A stretch of 64,000 nt of DNA, from contig NC_070559.1 in the NCBI RefSeq assembly GCF_026914185.1, positions 6,307,501-6,371,500 on the forward strand. Direction: 5' to 3'. Source of the stretch: Puccinia triticina. Lineage: Eukaryota > Basidiomycota > Pucciniomycetes > Pucciniales > Pucciniaceae. Below, in pieces: positions 43,903-53,670 of the stretch (positions are counted from its first letter, which is position 1; every line of letters starts with the position of its first letter). Below the pieces are notes generated by a model. That model saw nothing but the letters and a program-made list of their open reading frames with translations, did no database searches and was not told the DNA's origin. Made by a program: the position numbers and the translations under genes.

Positions 43903-45138
43903 TATGGAGGCGCTGGACCAACAAAAACGGCCAAATTTGTATTTTTTTTGTGAAATGCCAGTGAATCCACAACAAAATGGACAAATGAACCGACAAAGCG
44001 GCCATTGTTATGCTTTCAGAGCAACAATCCGGCCACTTTGGTGTCGGTCTGATGGTGCCTCTGGCGCGACAAAACAGCCACCATGGCTCTGAGCCGACAT
44101 TCCTAGCCAAACATGGTGCCTGAGCCGACACTCCTAGACAAAAATGGCTCTGAACCAGAAATTCTGGTCAATCATGTTTCATGTTTTGAATCTAGCCATC
44201 TTTCCTTGCTTCCGCTTTGAGCATCCACCAAACATGTGGGATCAGTATCAGTCTGTATCAGTGTATGTATACAATGGTAGCAGTACTCAAGCACGTGTCA
44301 GTGTCAGGATTGGTTATAAATCCTGTAATAGTACAAGTACCTCACCAGGCAGGAGAGCAGCCTGGTTCCTATATATACCTATTCTGTTTTAACCCGCTCC
44401 AACCCCCCCATCATTCTTGGCAACTTCTTTATCACTCAACAGGGGGTCGGTTAGGTGCCCTGAAGAGTTGGTCAAGCTGTTTACATGCTGCCTTTTGTGC
44501 TCTCCCTATCATGCTCCTCTCTGACTTGATTGGGGGTCGGTTAGGTGCCCAGGAGAGTCAGAACAGCATTTCAGAGCATATAAGCTGAGGAATTGAGACC
44601 ACCTCTTCCTTTTATTCCAGCCCAAAAATCATTATTGACTGGATAAGAAGAGAAATGGTTGTCAAGTGATTTGCCAACTTACACCAGACTCTCTTCGGAG
44701 GGCCTGGTGCAGCCTGGCTGACGCAAAGTACCCCTCGCAAAGGGAGCCTCCGCAAATCACTCTAACTTAACTGAGTTGACGGGCCCTGTCCCGCAGGGAC
44801 CCAAGTCCACTGGACAAGCCGTTAACCTCTGAAAGGACATCCAGCAAGCTGTAAGACTTGTAGGACATCCTCAGATGGCCTTTGTGTATGGTTAAAGGCA
44901 TTGCTTTCGTACCCATGCGGTGCAGAAAGTAGGTAGAGTTGCCACAATAGCCCTTATGTACATATTCATATACATATTTGTCTGTATATGTGGTTGTGGC
45001 ACAGTGGAAACCAATAATCCGATGGCTTCTGGCCATCTTGGAGAATCAATTTGTATAAAAAAAAATGCCAATGCAAAAAAATCCAAGACACCGCAAAAAA
45101 CAAAAAGCTGTCTGACATGTCGGTCCAGCGCCTCCATA
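43903..45138 (+). mobile_element. 6-bp-TSD TIR element, copy 3 (uninterrupted)
   Basis: 1,236 bp with TIRs TATGGAGGCGCTGGACCAAC and (inverted) TATGGAGGCGCTGGACCGAC; perfect CAAGAG repeats at 43897-43902 and 45139-45144. Internal order from left: 310-bp segment with repeated GAGCCGACATTCCTAG-like text; a ~740-bp central block starting TGTGGGATCAG and ending ..CTTATGTACA, with a TATATATACC motif; then a 190-bp right segment with GTGGTTGTGGCACAGTGG. No transposase. This intact copy is the reference for reconstructing copies 1 and 2. Confidence 0.92.
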
Positions 45139-45144
45139 CAAGAG

Positions 45145-45354
45145 GAGCATCACGGATACAAATAGATGAACCAACAAAGGATTCGCACCTGAAAATTTTC
45201 CAGCTGTTTTTGATCGATCAGAGTCGTCTGAGGTAGCAGCTGAGAGCAAGTAGAGTGAAGAGTGATCTACCCAAGAATGCCCCTCGATCAATTCCAGCTC
45301 TTCCGGAATCCGATCCATCGCCCGTCTCTCTAGTTTGATCGGAAGATGTTGGCC
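45145..45354. other. Spacer between copies 3 and 4
   Basis: Roughly 210 bp of non-repeat-like DNA with short open frames only. It separates two independent insertions of the same family. Confidence 0.5.
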
Positions 45355-45659
45355 TCAACGTATGGAGGCGCTGGACCGACATGTCGGACAGCTTTTTAGT
45401 TTCACTTTCTTTTAAAAAAAAAAAAAAAACAAGAAACAATATTTGTTACTGGGAACAAAGCGGGAGCAAAGTAGCCCTTGAGACCGCCTTGCTTGGTCCC
45501 TGTACAACTGTAAGCACTTCCTTCCGTGACAAGGGGCGCTGTGTATTCCAGCGTAGTCACGTGCCAGTGGAAGTAAACCAGCCCTTGGTCCCTGCCTGCC
45601 CTTTTGCACCCATATGTACCAGATCACACTGTGCACTATGGGGTCTAGCGCCACAGGCC

Positions 45660-45787
45660 ACAGTCGTCGCTTCCTTTTGGGTTACGCCTGCTCCCGGAGG
45701 ACCTCGTCGCTTCCTTTGGGGTTGCGCCTGCTCCGCGCCATAGTCGTCGTTTCCTTTTGGGTTGCGCCTGCTCCCGGAGCACCCGCT
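45660..45787. repeat. Three tandem ~42-bp units
   Basis: GTCGTCGCTTCCTTTTGGGT followed by TACGCCTGCTCCCGGAG recurs three times with small changes, in the centre of copy 4. Confidence 0.85.
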
Positions 45788-45869
45788 TCGCTGACCTCTC
45801 CTCCCTTACCAACGTCGCTCGGCCAAGAGATCCCTCTTGGGCGAGCTCTAGCCAAAGCGAGGCCCTTGG

Positions 45870-45990
45870 GAGGAACATTCTCAGTGGACCGGGGATCAAA
45901 CCTCCCTCCGACCCCCCAGGCGCCGCGGCATGGCGCCGAAACTGTGAGCAGAAGGATGCGTTACCCATGGCTCAAGCAAAAGTGACCGAC
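45870..45990 (-). mobile_element. SINE-like unit with A- and B-box motifs
   Basis: On the minus strand CTTGAGCCATGGGTAACGCA (A-box-like) precedes GGAGGTTTGATCCCCGG (B-box-like) by about 70 nt, with a strong hairpin GGCGCCATGCCGCGGCGCC between. This fits a tRNA-derived SINE head, but no full cloverleaf is seen. Confidence 0.45.
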
Positions 45991-46874
45991 CACCCGGTCC
46001 CCAGTGAGTCCAGGTCAGAATGGATATGTGTCTGTGCACCGGGTGAATAATGTCCCGGTGCAAACATAGATACAGGGTGTGATTCCACCTGAAACATAGA
46101 ACTAAACAAATCGCGAGCTTCATGACTTCATGTTTACAGCTGATCCCTATTCTTGAGGAGATCAGATACATGCAACGCAATCAGATATGTACATATGTAC
46201 CACAAGACTCCTACATAGTGATCACGTAACATATCTTGGCTGATATGTACTACGAGTACATGAGTTACATCAGTCGGGAGGGATCAAAAGAGTTCAAAGA
46301 TGACTGGAGCGGAAACAGAAGAACAAGAAAATGAGCCAGAAATTTTAGTTTTGAGACATGGTTGGCTGTGAATGTTGGCTCAATGGCCATACTTGGCCAG
46401 GAATTTCGGCTCAGAGCCATGGTGGCTATTTTGTCTTGCCGGAGGCGCCATCGGAGCAACATCAGAAATGGCCAGATTGTTGCTCTGAAAGCATGACAAT
46501 GGCCGCTCTGTCGGTTCATTTGTCCATTTTGTCGTGAATTAGCCGGCATTTCACGAAAAAAAAACTATTTTGGCCATTTTTGTCGGTCCAGCGCCTCCAT
46601 ATCAACAATAGTTTCTCAAACACAAGGCTTGTTTCCGATGGAAGTTTGTAAATCAATTCAGGCTTGATCGAGTGAGTTGAAGGTGCTAACTCGTTGGACC
46701 CTGCACTGGACATACCCCTCATGTCAGGACCCGCTATGTCTCTGAGGAACTCAGGCGAAGATGTGAGCCTGATCATGGATTCATGTTGATCAACTTAACT
46801 CAAAATCGGGTTACATTAATGACTATTTCTGGCGTACAGAACTACTGCTCAGTTCAATGGCCACATCCATGTCA

Positions 46875-47830
46875 GGCCCCAATTATAAACAACTTTTGAA
46901 ATTTTATTCAAACATATTTCCGTTTGTTTTGAAGGTCAGTTATAACTTGATCATAGTTAAATACAGGTTTTCAAAAGTCTTTTTGAGCTCAAAAGACCTC
47001 AACGAGGACTTTTGAAATCAAATTTTGCTAAAATTTGCTAATACATATGATTACAGGTCTCAATACACCGTATGAGCTCCTGTACCATATAATCTTGATG
47101 GTCCCATGCTTTTCAATCAACTATGTACACATCTGCCTGCCCAAATTGGGATCCTGGTATCCACGACCCATTGTTCCATCCCCTCCCCACGTGAACGTCT
47201 GGTCCCTGGACCAACAGCCGCTGGCCCGACCTCGCGCAGGGGCACTATATTGGGACCCTTGTCAAAGGAGTCCCCGGGTGTAGGGACAGCCCTCCAGGCG
47301 GGGCCCCTCGGCCCCTCTTTCAAGAGGCTTGGTTTAGCTAGACCTCAGGTGGTGTTGGCTTTACTTTTGCGCACTGTAGTGCAACACCCAGACAAAAACA
47401 TCTGCAGTTGCTGTGGATGTAGCGCCAACAAGCTTGTCTGGGTGTCACAATATGTTATTTGTCAGACTTGTCCCAGCTCTTTGACCGTCTTGCTAAAGCT
47501 GGAACAGAAGGTGCACGGGGACAGGTTGCTGAAGGTGCCCGGGCTGAGGCCGCTGGGCGAGGTCGACAGATTATAGGCATCCGTCCGACGCAAGCCCGCC
47601 GACCGGGTTGAAAACCCCGGGAGAGTTCCCATGCCAACTGGTTGCACCCTAGTAGAGCAGAACAGTTCAGGTGGCCAGTATTCCTGTAGGTGCGCACCTG
47701 GTTTATAATTGACCGGGTTTTGAATCACTTTTGAAACCCTGTATGTAACTATAAACAAGTTACAACCGGGCTTCAAAACAAGCAGAAATATATTTGAATA
47801 AAATTTCAAAAGCTGTTTATAATTGGGGCC
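46875..47830. mobile_element. Harbinger-type MITE, 956 bp, TCA TSD
   Basis: GGCCCCAATTATAAACAACT begins the left TIR, which pairs with the right end over ~36 nt (..TTTATAATTGGGGCC). TCA is duplicated at 46872-46874 and 47831-47833. The first 16 nt differ from the 37012 element terminus only at one position, so that family could mobilise it. Frames inside (47106-47576, 47462-47697) have no recognised domain. Inner repeats of TTTGAATAAAATTTCAAAAG extend the palindrome. Confidence 0.88.
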
Positions 47831-47995
47831 TCAGTCTGTTTCAAATTTGTCTGCGATTTTTCAAATTAGCTGTATGTTTTCATAAATAAGGAACACTATT
47901 CATACAAACTCATACAGCCATACATAGGAAATGTACGAAGGAGGGGGAACACCCGTTGGAAACAGGGAAAAAAAACTTATGTGGAAAGAGTTGGT

Positions 47996-49030
47996 TCAAG
48001 GGCGAGTTTTTAAGAATATTTGAAGTCCCATGAGTCGATTTACCCTGATTTCGTAGGGTTGGTGTGAGCGATAATGATAAAGTAAATCGTTAAGAAATCG
48101 CAATTTGAACGAATTGAAGAAACTGAGTGTCCTGCGTATCATTCTCACTTCACTTATCCTTTCACTGAGTTCTAAGAAGTTGTAATTGATGATCAAAAAT
48201 ATTCTCCGAATCACCGCCAAGGGCATTTTTGGCTTGACGAATTCGATTAGCGGTTGAATGAAATGCGAGTAAAACAACGGGGTTCGAGAGAATGAACTAC
48301 GGTAAACTTTCGGAGGTGATGGTCTTGATTTGGTGTTGAACATGTGGGCTGAAGGATCAGGCCTTGTGTAAATTTCCGGGGAAGATGGAGTTTTGGCAGA
48401 TACTTCAGGATTGCTGAGCGATGGCTGGACTGATGAGAGTTTCGTGAGTGGTTTCCAAAGCGGAGTGAACAGCGATTTGAGTGGCCGTCGAGGCTTTCGA
48501 ATGGAGTGATCAAGCTCAAAATCTTCATTCGTTCCATCATCATCAGCACTAGCTTTCGATTGTTGAGAATTAGACCCGGTGTCTTGGGAGTGTGATACGT
48601 GTCGATGACCTTCTTGTAACTCGGGATTTTCGGACACTTTCTTCTGCGACGAAACCGGTTCAAACAGACGTCCATAGTTAGAGTAGCACCAGCATCGATT
48701 GTGGGGTTGATTTTTCTCATGATTTGTTGTAATTGATTTGAATCCGGTATGATTTTTTTGAGTCTGATTGCTTGGTTGATCATTTGATTTGAAGAATGAC
48801 AAAATCGATGAAAGAAGTGAGCCGGCCGGTTTTTGCACGTATTCGTTTGGATAAACTGGGGAGACATCGACCGATGCAATATTCCAAGAGCACGTAGAAA
48901 GCAGGATAGCCGAGAGGAGCAAAGAGCAATACGCGCTAGAGGAACATCACAGACTGATCAGTTAGGCATCGGAACGGTTGACTTGTGTAAAGCAATAAAG
49001 AGCTCACCAAGGTCTATGTTCAACCGTCAT
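47996..49030 (-). CDS. Small secreted-protein candidate
   Basis: A 23-nt first exon (49030-49008) and a 940-nt second exon (48935-47996) join in frame to 320 codons. The joint gives MTVEHRPCAYCSLLLLSAIL followed by LSTCSWNIASVDVSP, a good signal peptide with cleavage expected near residue 31. The mature part is hydrophilic, with RCWCYSNYGR, an acidic DDDGTNEDFELDHSI stretch, Lys/Arg/Pro-rich middle (RKPRRPLKSLFTPLWKPL) and a hydrophobic/basic C-terminal third with possible amphipathic helices. Few cysteines. No domain is recognised. In a rust such a protein would be a candidate effector, but that is inference from the signal peptide and orphan status. It lies between MITEs and retroelement scraps. 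Confidence 0.65.
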
Positions 49031-49290
49031 TGAGATCAGAAACAGGAATATGAGAAAGGGCGGGGCAGTCGGAAACGGGAAAAAGAGAAGGACAAGTAAG
49101 AAATATCGAAGGCAATACATGATGGCTGGTCACCGAGGTGTCGATAGGCTCTTCTCGATCTTCTTCTGTTTCTTGTCGCGGCGCTGACATGTCACAAGCT
49201 GCAACCTTGAGGGGCCTGTGAAAGGCTGCCTGTCGCGCAGGCGAATGAACTTACACTTGGCTCAGAGCATCTCCACCGTGCCAAAGGCAG
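49031..49290. promoter_or_regulatory. 5' flank of the secreted-protein gene
   Basis: Presumed promoter on the minus strand. No clear TATA. A short GC-rich inverted repeat GCCTGTCGCGCAGGC lies at about 49229-49243. Confidence 0.4.
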
Positions 49291-49560
49291 ATGGGGGGCA
49301 GCCCCTAACTTAACACAAGACCCTCTTTGGAGGGCCTGGGGCAGCCTGGGTTCCAGCGACGCCTCCAGTGATGACTAAGGGTGAAATTGGCCCTAGAATC
49401 TATTCCTCCGGTCCATTTGGTGATATCTGGAGGCCTAGCAGGGGTAATTATATGTATTAGAAGGGAATTTTTATTTTTCACATTTCCGTATACCACAGTG
49501 GGGTACCCTGGACCCTCCGTTTGAGAGGCTTACTTAATCTAGGGGCGGCTAATGTCAGTC
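49291..49560. mobile_element. Retroelement fragment
   Basis: AAGGGTGAAATTGGCCCTAG at 49377-49396 matches ACTAGGGGTGAAATTGGCCGTAG near the right window edge. CTTTGGAGGGCCTGG (49322-49336) recurs as CTTTGGAGGGCCCTGG at about 62670, and in variant form in the 6-bp-TSD copies. No frame of interest. Confidence 0.45.
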
Positions 49561-51253
49561 CTGATTTCATTGCACCCCTAGTGTACTCAGCTACGCTGAA
49601 GAGAGGCGTAGTGCACCCAAAAATTGTTGCACTTGCATGAAGCAGTTGCAAAATTTCTGTAGTCTACTCCACAACAGAGCCACAGCTGAGATACCACATT
49701 TTGTGACTTCAATTGATTGCCACATAAATTTTAGGACTTCCTGTTTTCTGAATGGCTTGATTTACACCACAGGTGTGGTTTTAGAGTTTAAATGCCAAAA
49801 ATTTACTAGATGGTGAGAAAAACCAAAAAGCAATTGGAAAGCTTCTGGTATGATCAAAGGACCAGAATCATTGCAATCAAAATTCAGGCGAAAAACAAAC
49901 TCAAAAAAATGGGGCTGCATTGCTATGAAGCCAAACTTCATTTGAATTCATTCCAGGAAACAGACCGGAATCTCATTTTGCTTGTTTTTCTGGATTTTTC
50001 CTGGAAAATTTCCAATTATGACTCAGCAGAGTGGGTCAGATATGAAAAACCATACAAAATCAAGCATTGTCTTTGAGTGTAGCTTTCAATCAGATCCTGT
50101 GGTGTAGATCAGCAGTAGGTTGCTTGTTCAATCCCCTTTTTTGTCCATGTGACTTGTTGGTCACTCATTTTGAACCTTCCCAGAGGCCAGGAGAAACTCC
50201 AAATTGAAATCAAATGCAAATCAGAAAAAGGTTGGCAATCCAAAATAAATCTGGAATTCCAGACAGGATTTTTTCAGATTCCCTTCTGGTCAATTACTGA
50301 CTGTCAAGAGACAGTCAACCCTTGCAGGTGGGGGAACTGAAACTGTGTTGTTTGCTGATCAAAATCATTTTGATTATCTTCACTTGTGGTGTACAGGAGT
50401 AAAATAAACCTTACTTGCTGGTGAAAATTTGATCTCTATCAAACTTCACCAGCCAGTAAAGTATCACTCAACTTTTTTTACCAAGGTAACATTCTGCTAT
50501 GAAGTCTTTTACTTCTTGATACCTGCTCAAAATTCATTCTAATTCTTTCCCATCTGGGCTCTCCCCTATTTCTCTTTCCCTGATTCTCTGTAATGGTTGC
50601 AGATGAAGGAAGAAGGTCTGATCTATGGGTTTGTCACTTGAGTAATTAGATTTCTGAATGGGAAGAGTGTGATGATCTCTCCCTGGCTCCCTCCTAACTG
50701 AGGGAGCTGTGACATGTAGATACAACAGTGAAATGTCCCCCGGGCGTAGTCTTTGGCGCGCTGGTGCAGCTCATAACATTCCCATGGCCTTCCTTCCTCC
50801 TTGATCCACTTCAAATATTATCATTCAAATTCATCACTGACCAAAGAACATATATCTGTGGATAATTCCTTGAAAATTCAGAGGAGTCCTGGTGGGTTCA
50901 CCAACATCAAAAAGCCACCTGCTATCAGTGGGCAAGACATTTCTGTAGCTCAACCATGGTAACCATTTGTACATTTTGTGGTAATTTCTGATTGTTTCTT
51001 TCTGAAGCAGGAAGCACCAGAAAAAAATGTCTTCACCAGAAATTCTGGTGCTACTACAGCTGGGCTACAATGGCCCCTCATGCAGTCAACTGTGCAACTG
51101 ATAGGTAGCTCATTGTAAAGTGTCTTGAAATATATCTCTGCCCAAAAGCTCATTCCAGACTTGAATTTATGAGGATTTGAGGTTAGGTGTGCAAAATGAC
51201 TTCAGAGTAATGAATATCATAAAATGAAAGGTATTTGGAAAATTGATGATTGT
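49561..51253. other. Repeat-derived DNA, no gene
   Basis: Only short frames. A hairpin at about 50413-50461 (CTTGCTGGTGAAAATTTGAT against ATCAAACTTCACCAGCCAG) and repetitive text near 49600-49650 suggest decayed mobile DNA. No terminal repeats with matching duplications were found. Confidence 0.4.
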
Positions 51254-51256
51254 TTA

Positions 51257-51501
51257 CACTTCAATAAAAACTCTAAAAACTGCCAACAGTTGACATGAGG
51301 CATACTTCAGTGTAACTGCCAGTTTAACTCTACATAATTACATCATTTCATTTCATTCACAGTCACTGCGCAATAGGCACAATGAATGTGCATTAAAAAT
51401 TAGTTGAAATAAACTTTGAGAAAGGCTTGAGTATCACCTCAAGCTTCCTTTGAGCTTCTGGATCTCAACTGTTAGCAGTTCCTAGAGTTTTTCTTGTAGT
51501 G
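51257..51501. mobile_element. CACTA-like MITE, 245 bp, TTA TSD
   Basis: It begins CACTTCAATAAAAACTCTAA and ends ..CCTAGAGTTTTTCTTGTAGTG. TTA is duplicated at 51254-51256 and 51502-51504. The termini match those of the element at 52766-53670. The CACT(G) end and 3-bp duplication fit the CACTA (En/Spm) superfamily. Confidence 0.82.
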
Positions 51502-51539
51502 TTATATTCACTCCATGTATTTGCAATCCAGCCATTAGG

Positions 51540-52048
51540 GGAGTGTCTATACTCTGCTTGATGAACGGCCTGTGCCGCTGCGCTGTACGCAGCGGGCTTA
51601 GGCCTGCTTTGCTAGCGCTTTTATCAGCGGGCGGCCCGCTACGCTTTTTACTGATTGTTCTGAGAGAAAGAAGAGATACATTTTTAGCAAGCTTTTTCAA
51701 CGGCCCATGGCAGGATTTTGCTATACTGACCGGTGAAGTAGCATCAGACCGCTCCACTGAGCGCCAAAAAGCGGTAAACCCCGTTGAATTAGTCATTTTT
51801 GGTCGCTAAACGCGCTGAGCACTGAAGTATTGGAAAAACACTGCGCTGATTGCTAAAAAGCGGCAATTTTTTCTGATCCCCGATCTTAAGTTCAGCGCAC
51901 ACAAGCGCAGGTTTGTTCTGCGCTCTGCATGTCATTCTCAGCAAAGAGGGACTTGGTGTTCCATAGGGCTTCAACACAGTTCAATATTGCCGCAATGAGA
52001 TGAGTTCAATTAGGTTCAATTTCTGCGGCGCAGCCGCAAGTTCCCTAG
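51540..52048 (+). mobile_element. Helitron 3' part
   Basis: It ends with the perfect hairpin TGCGGC-GCA-GCCGCA (52024-52038) and CTAG (52045-52048) followed by T, nearly the same 30-nt terminus as the Helitron ending at 33549. The 5' end was not found; the start given is arbitrary, set where GC-rich AGCGGGC-type repeats begin. Two elements sharing this 3' end show an active or formerly active family. Confidence 0.6.
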
Positions 52049-52628
52049 TATCAAAAGAAATCCAGAATCTAGGCAAGAATTTTAAGCTCAAAAAGTATTC
52101 ATAATGTTGAGTACCGATACGCTTTTGGAAAGGTTCAAGTTTGAGCAAGTAAAGGGCCATTGAATCCAATAACTGTTCTGGGGTGAGTCCGATGATAAAA
52201 GGAATCCAACAAGGTTCGGATAACAGCGTTATGGTATCTGAAAGAAAGCAATCCTTTCCTGTTCCTACGCCGGCGTTGCTAATCGAGAGAGTATGGGAAC
52301 AACGATCCACTCCGGGTTGTACACCGGGGTAGCTAGTCGAGAAAACATCTTGAGTATCTGCGCGTAAGGGCCTCGGACTTGTTCCAAAAGAAGAAAAGAT
52401 AGAGAAATTATGATCGCGTTTGATAAAGAGCCCTATGACTTGTTGGGATATAAGTTTGAATGTCCCAGAAAGCAATTTGCAGCCGTTCATCCTCCTATTG
52501 CATCCTAGGAAGTCACCTCCATCGCCCTTCGCTAGCCCTGATATATCCAACAATTCCATCGCTTCGACGCCGCCGGAGACCTTCGCGCGACTCCCTAACA
52601 CTAGAAAAAACCAATAGTATGCCCTCAT
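52049..52628 (-). pseudogene. Unidentified open-frame fragment cut by a Helitron end
   Basis: A minus-strand frame of about 190 codons runs through DNA outside the Helitron and then into it. The text includes TITLLSEPCWIPFIIGLTPE and QLLDSMALYLLKLEPFQKRI before the junction. Composition looks coding, but no domain is recognised and the end is lost at the Helitron boundary. It could be a fragment of a host gene or of another repeat. Confidence 0.35.
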
Positions 52629-52765
52629 CTCAAGTACTGACCACCAAGAATTAGGTCCTAATCTGTAGATTTCTGAAGTTTTCCTGTGGGTTGAAGCTGG
52701 ATGGAGAGATTCAAAGATGGGGATATGGTTTGAAAGGAGTGGAGGGAATGTTTGATGAAATGTTA

Positions 52766-53670
52766 CACTGAAAGAAAAACTCTAGAAAATGCTTGCAGTA
52801 GAGATGCAGCAAGCTTGAATCAAGCCTCAGCTCAAGCTGGAGTCAAGCATCCAAATTCTGTGCTGGTGAACCTTGATTGTATACCTTGTTCAGCATCCCA
52901 ATGCTGAACATTCTGTAGTGATCATGCAGTAGGCTGAGGCAAATGTTCAACCTTAAAAATGAGAATCCCCCTGAGCAGCCTTTTATCTTATTTTATTAAA
53001 CACTCCATGTGCCATTGAATCTAGCCAAAATAACATAAAAAGGATGTGTACACATGAAAGGGATATGTTTATAAGAAATGAATATGTAAGCATGAAAGGG
53101 GAATGTGAGAAGGTGTATTAACACATAAAAGGGATATTTATACATGATGAAAGGGGTATGTATGCATGAAAGGGGTTTGTATGTATGAAAGGAGTATTTG
53201 CAGTAAGGGGTATTTACACATGAAAGGGATATGTTAACATCAAAGGGGTATGTAAAACTGAATGATGAAAGGGGTATTGAAAGGGATGTGAAAAACTCAA
53301 AGGGAACATGTAAACATGAAAGCTTCATGAACACATGATGAAAGGGGTATGTACACATTGTGAAAGTGATACATGCACATGAAAGGGATACACGCACATG
53401 AAAGGGGTATGTGCACATAAAGGGGTATGTACACATTATGAAAGGGGTGAATGCATAAAAAGGGATATTTGCACATGAAAGGGGAATTTTCACAGGTATT
53501 AACTCAGTATTTTGGAGCCTGTACTCAGTTTTTTGGAGCTTATACTGACTCTTGCATAAATTATGCAATTTGCATGTAATCAACCAGTGCTTGATTCTTG
53601 CATGAGGCACAGCTTGCCTTGAGCTCTTGCATCTCAACTGCAAGCAGTTTCTAGAGTTTTTCTTGCAGTG
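52766..53670. mobile_element. CACTA-like MITE, 905 bp, TTA TSD, with minisatellite
   Basis: TIRs CACTGAAAGAAAAACTCTAG and (inverted) CACTGCAAGAAAAACTCTAG continue imperfectly into GCTTGCAGT-GAGATGCA. TTA flanks both sides (52763-52765, 53671-53673). It inserted next to the gag-like frame of the retroelement at 53671-55800; the last seven residues of that frame are read from the MITE terminus. Confidence 0.88.
53045..53490. repeat. Degenerate ~20-bp minisatellite ATGAAAGGGGTATGTRCAC
   Basis: More than 20 imperfect units of ATGAAAGGGGTATGTACAC-type sequence, some with GTGAAAG or ATGATGAAAG extensions. The Tyr/Pro/Phe/Cys-rich minus frame over it is an artefact of the repeat. Confidence 0.8.

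Larger units (their letters stand above)
45361..46601 (-). mobile_element. 6-bp-TSD TIR element, copy 4, with a different interior
   Basis: The left TIR TATGGAGGCGCTGGACCGAC and right ..GTCGGTCCAGCGCCTCCATA bound 1,241 bp; flanks TCAACG and TCAACA match at 5 of 6 positions. The terminal ~50 bp on the left and ~290 bp on the right match copies 1-3 in reverse order. The centre does not: it holds an A-run, a 3-unit tandem repeat and a SINE-like unit instead of the ~740-bp central block. So the family comprises elements with interchangeable interiors. Confidence 0.82.

Noticed and set aside
33938..44588. A 107-123 codon frame present three times (33938-34309, 35150-35473, 44217-44588)
   Set aside because: It recurs because the 6-bp-TSD element recurs. 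It has no start context or domain, and copies show no protein-level conservation beyond the DNA identity.
53045..53643. 215-codon minus frame rich in Tyr/Pro/Phe/Cys
   Set aside because: It is the translation of the minisatellite inside the CACTA-like MITE.
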